64,000 bases of DNA from Chthonomonas calidirosea T49 (GTDB lineage: Bacteria > Armatimonadota > Chthonomonadetes > Chthonomonadales > Chthonomonadaceae), in the NCBI RefSeq assembly GCF_000427095.1, contig NC_021487.1, positions 1,294,924 through 1,358,923 of the forward strand, written 5' to 3'. Under the pieces are notes generated by a model that had not been told where the DNA came from, ran no database searches, and worked only from the letters and a program-made list of their open reading frames with translations. Positions 43,011 through 52,026 of the stretch are shown piece by piece. Positions within the stretch are counted from its first letter, which is position 1. Each line of letters begins with the position of its first letter. The translations under genes and the position numbers were made by a program.

Positions 43011-45772
43011 CCTCTTGCCTCCGAGGGATTGGCTTCAACGGTCGCCTCGGCCTCTGTCGTTGGAGTAACTGCCTCCTCCATCTTCTCGATAACGACCTGA
43101 TCGTGCTCTTTGTCGTAGCGCACCAGTGCCGAATCACCTTCTAGCAACTCTCCCTTTAGGAGCGCTGCCGCAACACGCGTTTCGACTTCAGAGCGGATAC
43201 GGCGCTTCAGCTCGCGTGCGCCGAACTCCGGTTGATAGCCGACCTCCGCGAGATGTTCGAGCAGCGTATCGTCGAACTGAAGGTTGATTCCCTGCCCACG
43301 GGCCGTACGGCGTACACGCTCAAGCTGCAATCGCACGATGTCCTTGATCTGCTCCTGTGTAAGCGCATGAAAGACGATCACCTCATCAATGCGATTAAGG
43401 AACTCCGGTCGGAAGTGGCGCCGAAGTATCTCCATTAACGCATTTTTAAGCTGATTATAGTCCTTACGCTGGTGTTCGGGCAGATGGAGATTCTGCTGGA
43501 TAATATCCGATCCGAGGTTGCTCGTGGCGATGATAATCGTGTTAGTAAAGTCTACCACGCGCCCCTTGCCGTCGGTAAGGCGTCCTTCATCGAACACCTG
43601 CAGCAGCACATTGTAGACATCGGGATGCGCCTTTTCGATCTCATCGAGCAAGATGACACTGTAGGGACGGCGCCGTACCCGCTCTGTCAGCTGGCCACCC
43701 TCCTCGTAACCTACGTAGCCTGGAGGGGCTCCGATAAGGCGCGCAACCGTATGGCGCTCCATATACTCACTCATATCTATGCGGATAACGGCATCCTCAT
43801 CACCGAAAACAGCCCATGCTAATGCTTTGGCCAGCTCCGTCTTTCCGACACCAGTGGGCCCTAAGAAGAGGAAGGTAGCAATGGGACGGCCTCCCTCTTT
43901 CAGACCAGCTCGAGATAGACGCACGGCGTCGCTTACCGCACGAATGGCCTCCTCCTGTCCAACGACTCTCTCGTGCAGCTTCTCTTCGAGCTTAAGCAGC
44001 TTGTTGCGCTCCTCTTCCGTGAGTTCTGCCACCGGAATACCGGTAAGGTTCGAGATGATCTCGGCGATATGCTCTGCGCGTACCTCTACCGAGCCTGAGG
44101 CCACAGCCTTCTTCCAACGCTCCGTGCGCTCCGCCAGCTCCTGCTCTTTCTGTTTGATCTTCTCGCCAAGCTCCTGCGCTTTCTCGAACTGTTTGCGAGA
44201 GGAGGCGTAATCCTGCTCCCGCCTCAGCTGCTGCAGCTCAGACTCCAGCTCCAATACTTCGGCCGGTCGCGACGTGGAGGCGATGCGCACGCGTGCTGCA
44301 GCCTGGTCAATAAGGTCTATGGCTTTATCGGGCAGATAACGCCCGCGAATATAGCGGTCGGAAAGCTCTGCCGCAGCCACAATGGCCTCATCCGTAATAC
44401 GCACCTTGTGGTGCGCTTCGAAGCGATCGCGTAGCCCACGCAAGATGTTGATGGTCTGCTCTACTGTGGGTTCAGCGATGAATACCGGCTGGAAACGTCG
44501 TTCAAGTGCTGCGTCTTTTTCGATATACTTCTGATACTCGTTGAGAGTGGTAGCGCCGATCAGATGCAGTTCGCCTCGCGCGAGCGCCGGTTTAAACACG
44601 TTGGCGATATCCACCCCACCCTCACCAGAAGTGGAACCGGCACCAACGATGGTATGGAGCTCATCAATGAAAAGGATGATCTCGTTAGAGTGCGCGGTGA
44701 TCTCATCGAGCACCTGCTTGATGCGCTCCTCAAACTCGCCGCGGTATTTCGAACCGGCAATAAGGGAGTTTACGTTCAGCTCCACCAAGCGTTTATCGCG
44801 CAAAACCTCCGGCACCTCATGGTTGACGATGCGCTGCGCAAGTCCCTCTACGATAGCGGTTTTCCCCACACCAGGCTCACCGATGAGCACCGGATTGTTC
44901 TTCTTGCGCCGAGCTAGGATCTCGATGGTGGTTTCGATCTCTTTAGAGCGGCCGATCACGGGGTCGAGCTTGCCTTGGCGAGCCAATTGGGTAAGATCAC
45001 GCGAATACTTATCGAGATGAGGCGTGTTGCTGGGGGCCTCTACCTTGCCCTCCTCTGCGCCCTGCCCTACAATCTTCACCGTCTGCTGACGGAGCGCTTG
45101 TGGGGTTAGACCGTATTTGCGCAGTAGGTCACTTGCGATGCCATCCTGCTCCATCAGAAGCCCTATGAGCAGATGCTCCGGCCCCACATAGCTGTGGCCA
45201 AGCTCTTGGGAGGCGATGAAGGCCTGCTCTAAGGCACTTTTAACGCGAGGAGAAACGCCAAGTTCCTTGCCCTCATACGGCTTTTCGTTGCGGGGGGCGT
45301 TATGCTCCAAGTATCCCTTTACATCAGCTGGGGAGATGCGGAACTGTTTAAAGATGGCCTGAGCCACCTCATTATCCGCAAGCACGTAGAGCAGATGCTC
45401 TGTATCCACCTCGGACTGGCCCCACTCGGCAGCCTTTTCGGCGGCCTCCTGCAACAACTCTTTGGTCTGCTCGCTGAAATAGCGGGAGATGTCCACCGCG
45501 TTGCGCTCACCGGAAGACGGTGTAGGCATTCGCCCTCCGAGAGACCAGCCCTCTTCTGGAGAGCGCAAGGAGCTTAGAATGTCTTCGAACTCCTCAAACA
45601 GTCCACGACCGAAAAGCGACTCGAAAGGGGAATAGGAGCGTTGTTCGCGCTGCCGAAACCGCATATAGTCGGCTTCACAGAGGTTCATATAGGTTTCACG
45701 ACCGTCACGTCGAACGCGTACCCGCACCGTGGCCGGTCGAATCCCGCATACATCGCACAGTCTTGTCGCCAT
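43007..45772 (-). CDS. clpC: ClpC/ClpE-type AAA+ unfoldase with N-terminal zinc finger
   Basis: The 921-residue protein starts with a Cys-rich McsA/ClpE-like finger (LCDVCGIRP, NLCEADY), then two Clp_N repeats (residues ~100-240: EQTKELLQEAAEKAAEWGQS, TEHLLYVLADNEVAQ). AAA module 1 (GEPGVGKTA, Walker B ILFIDELH), a coiled middle domain and AAA module 2 (GPTGVGKTE, VILLDEIEKAHPDV) follow. A C-terminal tail ends the protein. Together with ClpP it should unfold and degrade damaged proteins; clpP is not in this window. GGAGGGAG precedes the ATG. Confidence 0.94.
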   Translation of the reverse strand: MATRLCDVCGIRPATVRVRVRRDGRETYMNLCEADYMRFRQREQRSYSPFESLFGRGLFEEFEDILSSLRSPEEGWSLGGRMPTPSSGERNAVDISRYFSEQTKELLQEAAEKAAEWGQSEVDTEHLLYVLADNEVAQAIFKQFRISPADVKGYLEHNAPRNEKPYEGKELGVSPRVKSALEQAFIASQELGHSYVGPEHLLIGLLMEQDGIASDLLRKYGLTPQALRQQTVKIVGQGAEEGKVEAPSNTPHLDKYSRDLTQLARQGKLDPVIGRSKEIETTIEILARRKKNNPVLIGEPGVGKTAIVEGLAQRIVNHEVPEVLRDKRLVELNVNSLIAGSKYRGEFEERIKQVLDEITAHSNEIILFIDELHTIVGAGSTSGEGGVDIANVFKPALARGELHLIGATTLNEYQKYIEKDAALERRFQPVFIAEPTVEQTINILRGLRDRFEAHHKVRITDEAIVAAAELSDRYIRGRYLPDKAIDLIDQAAARVRIASTSRPAEVLELESELQQLRREQDYASSRKQFEKAQELGEKIKQKEQELAERTERWKKAVASGSVEVRAEHIAEIISNLTGIPVAELTEEERNKLLKLEEKLHERVVGQEEAIRAVSDAVRLSRAGLKEGGRPIATFLFLGPTGVGKTELAKALAWAVFGDEDAVIRIDMSEYMERHTVARLIGAPPGYVGYEEGGQLTERVRRRPYSVILLDEIEKAHPDVYNVLLQVFDEGRLTDGKGRVVDFTNTIIIATSNLGSDIIQQNLHLPEHQRKDYNQLKNALMEILRRHFRPEFLNRIDEVIVFHALTQEQIKDIVRLQLERVRRTARGQGINLQFDDTLLEHLAEVGYQPEFGARELKRRIRSEVETRVAAALLKGELLEGDSALVRYDKEHDQVVIEKMEEAVTPTTEAEATVEANPSEARG

Positions 45773-46084
45773 TGTTTTCTCCCTCCTATGATGCTGGCAA
45801 ACAGTCTATCTCTCTGGTAGGAGCGCACGCAGTTACCTAAAGAAAACACCTACTTGTATGCTTTCGAAGCCTACGAGGTTGGCGAGTGTGTGAGATGGAG
45901 CGAGAAGCAGCAAACTATCTGAGGTTCTGTATCTTGAAACGGTCCCCTTTTCTTTTCTGCTCGGAAAGACCGTTCCAACACACCTCCATCCTAATTTTAC
46001 GCAATAAGCCGACCGATAATTCTAAAACGAGGCTGTTTTTAGCTCTATTTTTCTGAACCGGCCTTTGTACCATCTCTTTACAGC
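45773..46084. other. Divergent intergenic region between clpC and fliJ
   Basis: No gene seen. It contains the candidate flagellar promoter at 45992; no strong sigma-70 promoter for clpC was found. Confidence 0.4.
45992..46019 (+). promoter_or_regulatory. Possible sigma-28 (flagellar) promoter
   Basis: TAAT (45992-45995) and ACCGATAA (46012-46019), spaced 16 bases, resemble the FliA/SigD consensus TAAA-N15-GCCGATAA. It lies 65 bases before fliJ. Confidence 0.35.
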
Positions 46085-46567
46085 ATGCGACGCTTTACGT
46101 TCCGCTTACAGACCGTTTTAAACTACCGTCATACGATAGAGCAGCTGCGCGAGCAGGAGTTTACCGCCGCTCAAGGGCGGCTTGTGCTCGTTCAAGCCCA
46201 CTTAGCGCAACTGCGTGCCGAATTCCAGCAAACGCTAGCGCTGCGTCCTGGAGCCCTTCCTGGCGAGCGTTTTGATGCGGCCTCCATTGCCGACAGAGAG
46301 CGATACCTCCAAACGCTTCAGACGGCCATCGAAGAGCAGCAGCGCAGGCTGGATGCCGCCCAGATCGTGGTGGAGGAGAAGCGGACGGCCCTTGTAGAAG
46401 CGCGTCGTGCCCGTGAGGTGGTCGAACAGCTTTACAACAAGGAGCTGGCCAACTACAAGTTGCAGCTCCTTCAACTGGAACAGAAGATGATGGATGATCT
46501 CGCTACTACGCGACACCATCTTCCCCATCCCCTCTCACCGCCAATACACCAGGAGGAGGCTGCCTAA
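46085..46567 (+). CDS. fliJ: Flagellar export protein FliJ
   Basis: The 160-residue protein begins FTFRLQTVLNYRHTIEQLREQEF, typical of FliJ, and is almost entirely coiled coil (Gln/Glu/Arg-rich heptads to about residue 140). FliJ activates the flagellar export ATPase and escorts chaperones. Sequence drift is high in this family, so support comes also from the neighbours: a lytic transglycosylase and a MotE-like gene. No good ribosome site is visible. Confidence 0.75.
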   Translation: MRRFTFRLQTVLNYRHTIEQLREQEFTAAQGRLVLVQAHLAQLRAEFQQTLALRPGALPGERFDAASIADRERYLQTLQTAIEEQQRRLDAAQIVVEEKRTALVEARRAREVVEQLYNKELANYKLQLLQLEQKMMDDLATTRHHLPHPLSPPIHQEEAA

Positions 46568-46570
46568 ACC

Positions 46571-47188
46571 ATGATGAGCCATTTAGAGGCCACTCTGGCC
46601 CGTATCCAGCAGATCGAAAGCCGTTTACAGATGCTTACCAATCCTCCCATAACATCGGCAGCAGCTTCGGCACCAGATCCGAACACCCTTTCGGGCATGA
46701 TGTCTTCAACGGATTCGCCCCCAACATCAATCGCCCCGTTTCCTTTAACTTTACAGGCCGCTCTTACCAATTCATCCACCACAGCGCCCCATTTCGCCCC
46801 CTACATCGAGGGGCTCATCAACAAATATGCGGCTCTTAACGGCCTCTCTCCTAACCTCGTTCGTGCGGTTATCGCCCAAGAATCGGACGGTAACCCAAAA
46901 GAGGTGTCCAATAAGGGAGCGATGGGCCTGATGCAGCTTATGCCGGAAGAGGTGCAGGAGTTCGGCGTTACCGATCCTTTTGACCCCGAGCAGAACATTG
47001 CTGCCGGAACGCGGCTTTTGGCGGGTCTGCTTCGCAAATTTAACGGTAGTCTGCCTTTAGCTCTTGCGGCCTACAATGCGGGTGCCCACGCGGTACAGAA
47101 GTACAACGGCATTCCGCCTTATCCAGAGACACAGAACTATGTGCGACGTATTCTCGGCATGTTGGGTCAACAACCCCCTAGCCCTTAG
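46571..47188 (+). CDS. SLT-type lytic transglycosylase, flagellar context
   Basis: The 205-residue protein has a variable N-terminus (about 75 residues, Ser/Thr/Pro-rich) and a C-terminal SLT domain: NLVRAVIAQESDGNPKEVSNKGAMGLMQLMP with catalytic Glu in QESDGNP, GTRLLAGLLRKFNGSLPLALAAYNAG and the final NYVRRIL. It cleaves peptidoglycan to open a path for structures such as the flagellar rod. It is 3 bases after fliJ and 42 before motE-like. Confidence 0.88.
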   Translation: MMSHLEATLARIQQIESRLQMLTNPPITSAAASAPDPNTLSGMMSSTDSPPTSIAPFPLTLQAALTNSSTTAPHFAPYIEGLINKYAALNGLSPNLVRAVIAQESDGNPKEVSNKGAMGLMQLMPEEVQEFGVTDPFDPEQNIAAGTRLLAGLLRKFNGSLPLALAAYNAGAHAVQKYNGIPPYPETQNYVRRILGMLGQQPPSP

Positions 47189-47230
47189 CAATGAACCCGC
47201 TTCAGCGGTTATGGAAGGAGTGAAGTCTGA

Positions 47231-47824
47231 ATGAAGAAGTGGTGGCCGATTCTTGTGTTGTTTAGTCTGCTCTGTCTTGCATTAGGCGCAGCCTTTGGGT
47301 TGGCCAAAATAGGCGTGTTGCCGGCGAGAAAGTGGGCCGGTGAAAAGGGCGCTCTTGGCACGGTGGCGCGGCTTTCAGGCTTTCGACCGCTGAAAAAGCC
47401 GGTAGCCAAAACGGTAGCCGCGGGGCCACCCCTCACTGCAGAGCAGCTTGCTCAACAGCAGCGGGTTTTGCAGGCGGAGCAACGCGCTTTTGAGCAAGAA
47501 CGCGCTGCATGGGAGCAGCAGAAGCAGAAGGCGCAGCAGGCGCCTCCGGCCACCCCACTCCCATCGCTCGATCCGGCTCAGATGGCGCGCTTAGCCGAAA
47601 TCTACAGCAAGATGGATGCCCCAAAAGTGAACCAGATCCTTGATAAGCTTCCTGAGAGCGAGGTCGTGCTGCTTCTGCAGCAGATGGACGAGCGCAAAGT
47701 GGCCTCCATTTTAGAGGGTATGGCACCGGCCAAAGCGGCCCGGATTACCGGTGAGTTGGCACACACTCCGCTCCAGTCGGCCTCCAACAGCGGGGTCAAC
47801 GGCCTATCTTCCCAAAACGAGTAA
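47231..47824 (+). CDS. MotE-like flagellar/MgtE-N-domain protein
   Basis: The 197-residue protein has a membrane span (about residues 5-27), a basic then Gln/Ala-rich coiled segment (residues ~75-115), and a C-terminal MgtE_N-like helical domain (MARLAEIYSKMDAPKVNQIL, PESEVVLLLQQMDERKVASI, PAKAARITGEL). This is the MotE layout, a periplasmic chaperone for MotC in polar flagella. The association with fliJ supports it. Confidence 0.7.
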   Translation: MKKWWPILVLFSLLCLALGAAFGLAKIGVLPARKWAGEKGALGTVARLSGFRPLKKPVAKTVAAGPPLTAEQLAQQQRVLQAEQRAFEQERAAWEQQKQKAQQAPPATPLPSLDPAQMARLAEIYSKMDAPKVNQILDKLPESEVVLLLQQMDERKVASILEGMAPAKAARITGELAHTPLQSASNSGVNGLSSQNE

Positions 47825-47987
47825 CCTTTGGATTGCAATACGAATCCAACACATACTGTTTGCCTTTAACGCCCTCAAAATCAGTGATGTATCTTACGGC
47901 CTCCATACGCTTTCCAACGTGATTCGAGAGGGCGCCGATAATAGATACGACCACACTGCACTGGAACTCATGTTTGCGCCGGGATGC

Positions 47988-48371
47988 TCAGTTACCTGAG
48001 AGATGGTTCGGCGACGGCTCCATAAAACGCAGCTTATTTCCATCGGGGTCTTGCACCGTCATACAGAGAAACCCTAATTCGTCATTGGGAGCCTCACACA
48101 CAAAAGCTCCCCGCTCCTGAAGCTCCTCATAGAGAGCGGCCACATCTTCTACCACAAAATGGACGAGACCGCCCGGCTCACAATCTCCCTTATGTTGGGT
48201 TAAATAGATCTGCATTCCATCACGATGGATGGACATGAATACCGGGAAGTGCGGCTCGAAACGATGCTCCCACTCCACGGAAAAGCCGAGCTTTTCAACA
48301 TAGTACGCCTTGCTTACCGCATCATCGGTGATGCGAAGCGCGGGAATAACACGTTGTTTGGGTAAGGACAT
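47988..48371 (-). CDS. VOC-family (glyoxalase/bleomycin-resistance-like) protein
   Basis: The 127-residue protein has two beta-alpha-beta-beta units: VIPALRITDDAVSKAYYVEKLGF and LVHFVVEDVAALYEELQERG with DPDGNKLRFMEPSP at the end. It is closest in look to antibiotic-resistance-type VOC proteins, with possible metal residues His and Glu, but substrate is unknown. Confidence 0.8.
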   Translation of the reverse strand: MSLPKQRVIPALRITDDAVSKAYYVEKLGFSVEWEHRFEPHFPVFMSIHRDGMQIYLTQHKGDCEPGGLVHFVVEDVAALYEELQERGAFVCEAPNDELGFLCMTVQDPDGNKLRFMEPSPNHLSGN

Positions 48372-48687
48372 CTCTTCCTCCGAAAGGTTCGCTTAAAGAC
48401 TTGCTAGCGCTCTTCCAGTGCTGTACAAGTGGCGCTATGGCCACCTGTATATCAACGGTATTATGCAAGCCAATACGCAAATCAACTCTGTAAGCATTTT
48501 AGCATAAGACAGAATAGTCTGCAAGATCAGCCGAAGCGTTGCTTTGTGGCCGGGCAGCCGAATATTCCGTAACGTTTCTAAAAGCTAAGCAGGAGAACGT
48601 TGCAGATACCACGAATCTTTTATGAGAAAATCCCTTCGACGGAAAGGAGAGAAACCCTGGCCATTCTGCCGGGTAGAGTAGGTAAAG
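48372..48687. other. Divergent intergenic region upstream of xylA
   Basis: No gene seen. Only the xylA ribosome site (GTAGGTAAAG) at its end is recognisable; no clear promoter or operator. Confidence 0.35.
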
Positions 48688-49854
48688 ATGAGCGACTATA
48701 CCCCTCAAAAACATCATAAATTCACTTTCGGGCTTTGGACAGTCGGCAACGTGGGACGCGATCCCTTTGGCAACGCTGTCCGAGAGCCTCTCGCGCCCAC
48801 CTATATTGTAAAAAAACTGAGCGAGCTAGGCGCCTATGGCGTTAATCTGCACGACAACGACCTGGTGCCCATAGATGCCACAGCAGCCGAGCGCGACCGC
48901 ATTGTGGCCGAATTCAAAAAGGCTCTCGACGATTATGGCATGCGGGTGCCCATGGCCACCACCAACCTCTTCTATGACCCTGTGTTTAAAGACGGTGCCT
49001 TCACCTCCAACGACCCGAAGGTACGCGCTTATGCGCTGCAAAAAACGATGCGCGCCATGGATCTCGGTGCTGAACTGGGCGCCGAGGTCTACGTGTTTTG
49101 GGGCGGCCGAGAAGGCGTGGAGACCGACGCGAGCAAAGACCCGCGCGAGGCACTGAAGCGCTATCGGGAGTGCTTGAACTTCTTGGCCGAATACGACATT
49201 GAGAAGGGTTACAACTTCAAATTCGCCATAGAGCCGAAACCAAACGAACCGCGTGGTGACATCTATCTTCCGGTGGTGGGAGCGGCACTTGGTTTTATTG
49301 CCACCCTCAACCGGCCCGAAAAGTTCGGTCTCAACCCGGAATATGCCCATGAGACCATGGCAGGTCTCAACTTCGTTCACGCCGTTGCCCAGGCCATTGA
49401 TGCGGGCAAACTATTCCATATAGACTTAAACGGCCAGAAAATCGGGCGTTATGACCAAGACTATCGGTTCGGTGCAGAGGATCTAAAGACCAACTTTTTC
49501 TTGGTAAAGCTGTTAGAGGAGAGTGGCTATGAGGGCATGCGCCACTTTGATGCCCACGCCTATCGCACCGAAGACGAAGAGGGAGTGTGGGACTTCGCAC
49601 GGGGCTGCATGCGAACCTATCTCATTCTTAAAGAGAAAGCGGAACGATTCAACGCGGACCCCGAAATTCAAGGCCTGCTTCATGAGCTGAACACCGATTC
49701 GGAGGGCATCGGCGGCCTTATCCGCTCCTACTCACCGAGCAATGCCCAACGCATTATGGAGATGCAGTTCGACCGTGCCGCCCTCGGAAAGCGTGGCTAT
49801 GCTTACGAGAAGCTCGACCAGCTTACCATGGAGATACTGCTAGGCGTCCGTTAG
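48688..49854 (+). CDS. xylA: Xylose isomerase (Actinobacteria-type)
   Basis: The 388-residue TIM-barrel enzyme has the catalytic GVNLHDNDL (His55, Asp58), the metal/substrate site [13 protein letters not shown] (Glu and Lys), [15 protein letters not shown], and [20 protein letters not shown]. Length fits the short class I form. It isomerises xylose to xylulose and also glucose to fructose. No xylulokinase or transporter is adjacent. A terminator follows at 49879. Confidence 0.96.
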   Translation: MSDYTPQKHHKFTFGLWTVGNVGRDPFGNAVREPLAPTYIVKKLSELGAYGVNLHDNDLVPIDATAAERDRIVAEFKKALDDYGMRVPMATTNLFYDPVFKDGAFTSNDPKVRAYALQKTMRAMDLGAELGAEVYVFWGGREGVETDASKDPREALKRYRECLNFLAEYDIEKGYNFKFAIEPKPNEPRGDIYLPVVGAALGFIATLNRPEKFGLNPEYAHETMAGLNFVHAVAQAIDAGKLFHIDLNGQKIGRYDQDYRFGAEDLKTNFFLVKLLEESGYEGMRHFDAHAYRTEDEEGVWDFARGCMRTYLILKEKAERFNADPEIQGLLHELNTDSEGIGGLIRSYSPSNAQRIMEMQFDRAALGKRGYAYEKLDQLTMEILLGVR

Positions 49855-49878
49855 AGCTAAAGTTAAATGCTAAGGATA

Positions 49879-49917
49879 AGGCCCTGCTTCCTTTAGAAGC
49901 AGGGCCTACCTATTTTT
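49879..49917 (+). terminator. Terminator after xylA
   Basis: AGGCCCTGCTTC (49879-49890) pairs with GAAGCAGGGCCT (49896-49907), loop CTTTA, followed by ACCTATTTTT. Confidence 0.93.
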
Positions 49918-49931
49918 GAAGGCAATAGGCG

Positions 49932-51752
49932 CTATTCCGAGTCGGACGCCGTTCGCGTGGTGCGACGCCGCACAGTTGTTACGTTCACAGGTTTGGGAGG
50001 TTGATTCTGTAACGCCTTCACGAGATCGACTAGACCAAAACCGTTAGGCAACAGCACAAAACGCTTGCCTTCGCGCGCGCAGATGTCGGCCACCCCACGC
50101 CACTCTTTGCGGCTATAACGTAGGCTTAGGGCCACGATGTCGGTCTGTTGAATATCATGCTCGAAATGGCTGAGCAGCGTGGAAGGGCGCATCTCAGGCC
50201 AGTTCAACTCGGCAAGCTCCAGGGCCTCCTGAATTTGGCGCCGATTCTCCTCCCGTGGCAACCCGCCGATAAGGGTAAGGCGTTTTCCGCGGGTTTCGGC
50301 ACGTACGGCCTCTAGTTCCTCTGCGGACAGCTCTTGAGCGGAGTTCAGAGTGGACTCTTCGTAGTCCGAGTTAATGCGTCTATCCCACTCCATGCTCGCT
50401 TCACGCAGCACTTCGCGCAAGCGGGGATCGCTCTCTAGGAAGGAGACCCAGGGTGCAAGAGCATCGCGCAGGCGCTGATCCAGTGCGGAAACCCCTATGC
50501 TTTGGCAACGTAGCAGAGCCTCATGCAGCTGTGCCTCATCCTGTTCCGGATCGGAGCCGAAATTGGGGTCGGAGACAAGTGCCACGAGGTTATCCACCAC
50601 GGCGGCACGACGCGTGGCAGCCTCTACCGGAATGCGAGCCTGCTCCCAAGCGCTTTCGAGGCGCGATGCCTTATCCACCAGTTCGGCCATAGGCACCCGA
50701 GGACGCAAGCTGAATAGATAGCATTGCGATTCGCGTGCCCAAGCGCGTAGGTTGTCAAAGAGAATCTGCTGGTAAGGATCGCGGGCGCCCACCCGGAAGA
50801 GCATGCGATTGAACTTTTGTTGCGTGGCCGCTACGGCTTCGGCCAGCGGCTGTAGGTCGGAGACGGTAAGCTGATGATTATGGGCCATCCACCACTCGTA
50901 AGCCTCTTGGGCACGCGCCGTCTCCTCCTGACGTTCAGCCAGCTCCGCCCACTGATTGGGCAGGGGGCGTGGCTCCAGATCGTAGTCGAAGGCCACACAG
51001 TACTCTTTATCCCCGGCCTCTTCAAGCAGCTGCTGTATCTCCTTACGCAGCTCGGTTACCTCGGTTACCTCGGTGTCGCCAGCCTCCTCCTCCAGTTTCC
51101 GCATGCGGAAGGCCATGGCTCGAAGACGCATGACATTGGGAATGTTTAGCTCTCCGTTCTCCTTCTGAAGCGGGAACCGCTCTTTCCAAACTTTAAGGTC
51201 CTCACGCATCTGAGCTGCTTCCGCTTCGATCTCTATCAAGGGGCGTGAGGGATGTCGTGGAACACGGGCGGCCACAAAGGCAGAAGAGGCCGGGCGCCCC
51301 TCTGTGCGGGCCAACGGTGTAAAGGGACGTGGTGAAAACTCCGCCCGCTCGCGGAAGAGGTTGTTCCCTTGTTCAGACGGCAAAGAGTAGGGTTTTGGCG
51401 TGTGAGGCAGCGCCGAGAGCGCCGCTCCATCGGTGACCTGTGAAAGCGCATCGAGCAGCTCTTTCGTAGCCATCTGATATTGCAAAAGCTCGTTGTAGAG
51501 ATCGTTGTCCTCAACCGCGCGCGCTGTGGCGAGCAGCCGAGTCAGACGATCGTGCGCCGAAAGCAAAAAGTTGGCTCTTTGCTGGGCATACTGAGCCAAA
51601 CGCGACTGTACCTGAGCGCAGTAGGCCTCAAAGGCCTCAGGAGTGCGCAGAGGTGAGGGCGTCGTCGGCTCGCTTGCATCCTGTGGTTCAGGCGTACGGG
51701 CGGTTGCTACGGCCAGCGAAGGCTCCTGGAACTCAACATCGAAGTCAGACAT
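49932..51752 (-). CDS. Large helical protein with DUF2325-like C-terminal domain
   Basis: Start set at ATG 51752, after TTGAGGAG. The 606-residue cytosolic protein is mostly charged helices and predicted coiled coil (residues ~40-480), with few recognisable motifs. Its last ~100 residues (RLTLIGGLPREENRRQIQEAL, DIQQTDIVALSLRYSRKEW, REGKRFVLLPNGFGLVDLVKAL) look like DUF2325, a small Rossmann-like domain that reads like a nucleotide or ligand sensor (GG start, repeated hydrophobic strands). The family function is not known. It is convergent with xylA, sharing a short gap with the terminator. Confidence 0.6.
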   Translation of the reverse strand: MSDFDVEFQEPSLAVATARTPEPQDASEPTTPSPLRTPEAFEAYCAQVQSRLAQYAQQRANFLLSAHDRLTRLLATARAVEDNDLYNELLQYQMATKELLDALSQVTDGAALSALPHTPKPYSLPSEQGNNLFRERAEFSPRPFTPLARTEGRPASSAFVAARVPRHPSRPLIEIEAEAAQMREDLKVWKERFPLQKENGELNIPNVMRLRAMAFRMRKLEEEAGDTEVTEVTELRKEIQQLLEEAGDKEYCVAFDYDLEPRPLPNQWAELAERQEETARAQEAYEWWMAHNHQLTVSDLQPLAEAVAATQQKFNRMLFRVGARDPYQQILFDNLRAWARESQCYLFSLRPRVPMAELVDKASRLESAWEQARIPVEAATRRAAVVDNLVALVSDPNFGSDPEQDEAQLHEALLRCQSIGVSALDQRLRDALAPWVSFLESDPRLREVLREASMEWDRRINSDYEESTLNSAQELSAEELEAVRAETRGKRLTLIGGLPREENRRQIQEALELAELNWPEMRPSTLLSHFEHDIQQTDIVALSLRYSRKEWRGVADICAREGKRFVLLPNGFGLVDLVKALQNQPPKPVNVTTVRRRTTRTASDSE

Positions 51753-52026
51753 GGATCGGAAACTCCTCAAAAGCGTGAATTAACTGTGCTACGTTATTCA
51801 GAAACAAACTTTCAGAAAATAGGTCATACGAACACCATCTTCTATATTCTAGCACGGCTGCGCACAAGATGTAAAGAGAAAATAGCACCGACCCATAAAA
51901 ACCGGTTTTTTGCTTAGCGAAGCGAGGCAGGAACCCCGCCCACGAAAAGCTAACAACAAGATACCAAAGGTTTGTGCAGTGAGAAACAATACACCTTTTT
52001 CAGAAAAAAGCGTTTAGGAGAAACCG

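Noticed and set aside
47828..47849. TTGGATT / AATCCAA hairpin after the MotE-like gene
   Set aside because: Seven pairs, AT-rich, no T run; too weak to call a terminator.
50590..50600. TTATCCACC resembling a DnaA box
   Set aside because: Single copy inside a coding sequence with no companions.
51050..51085. Tandem GGTTACCTC repeat
   Set aside because: Simple in-frame duplication (VTE VTE) in a coiled-coil gene, no wider pattern.
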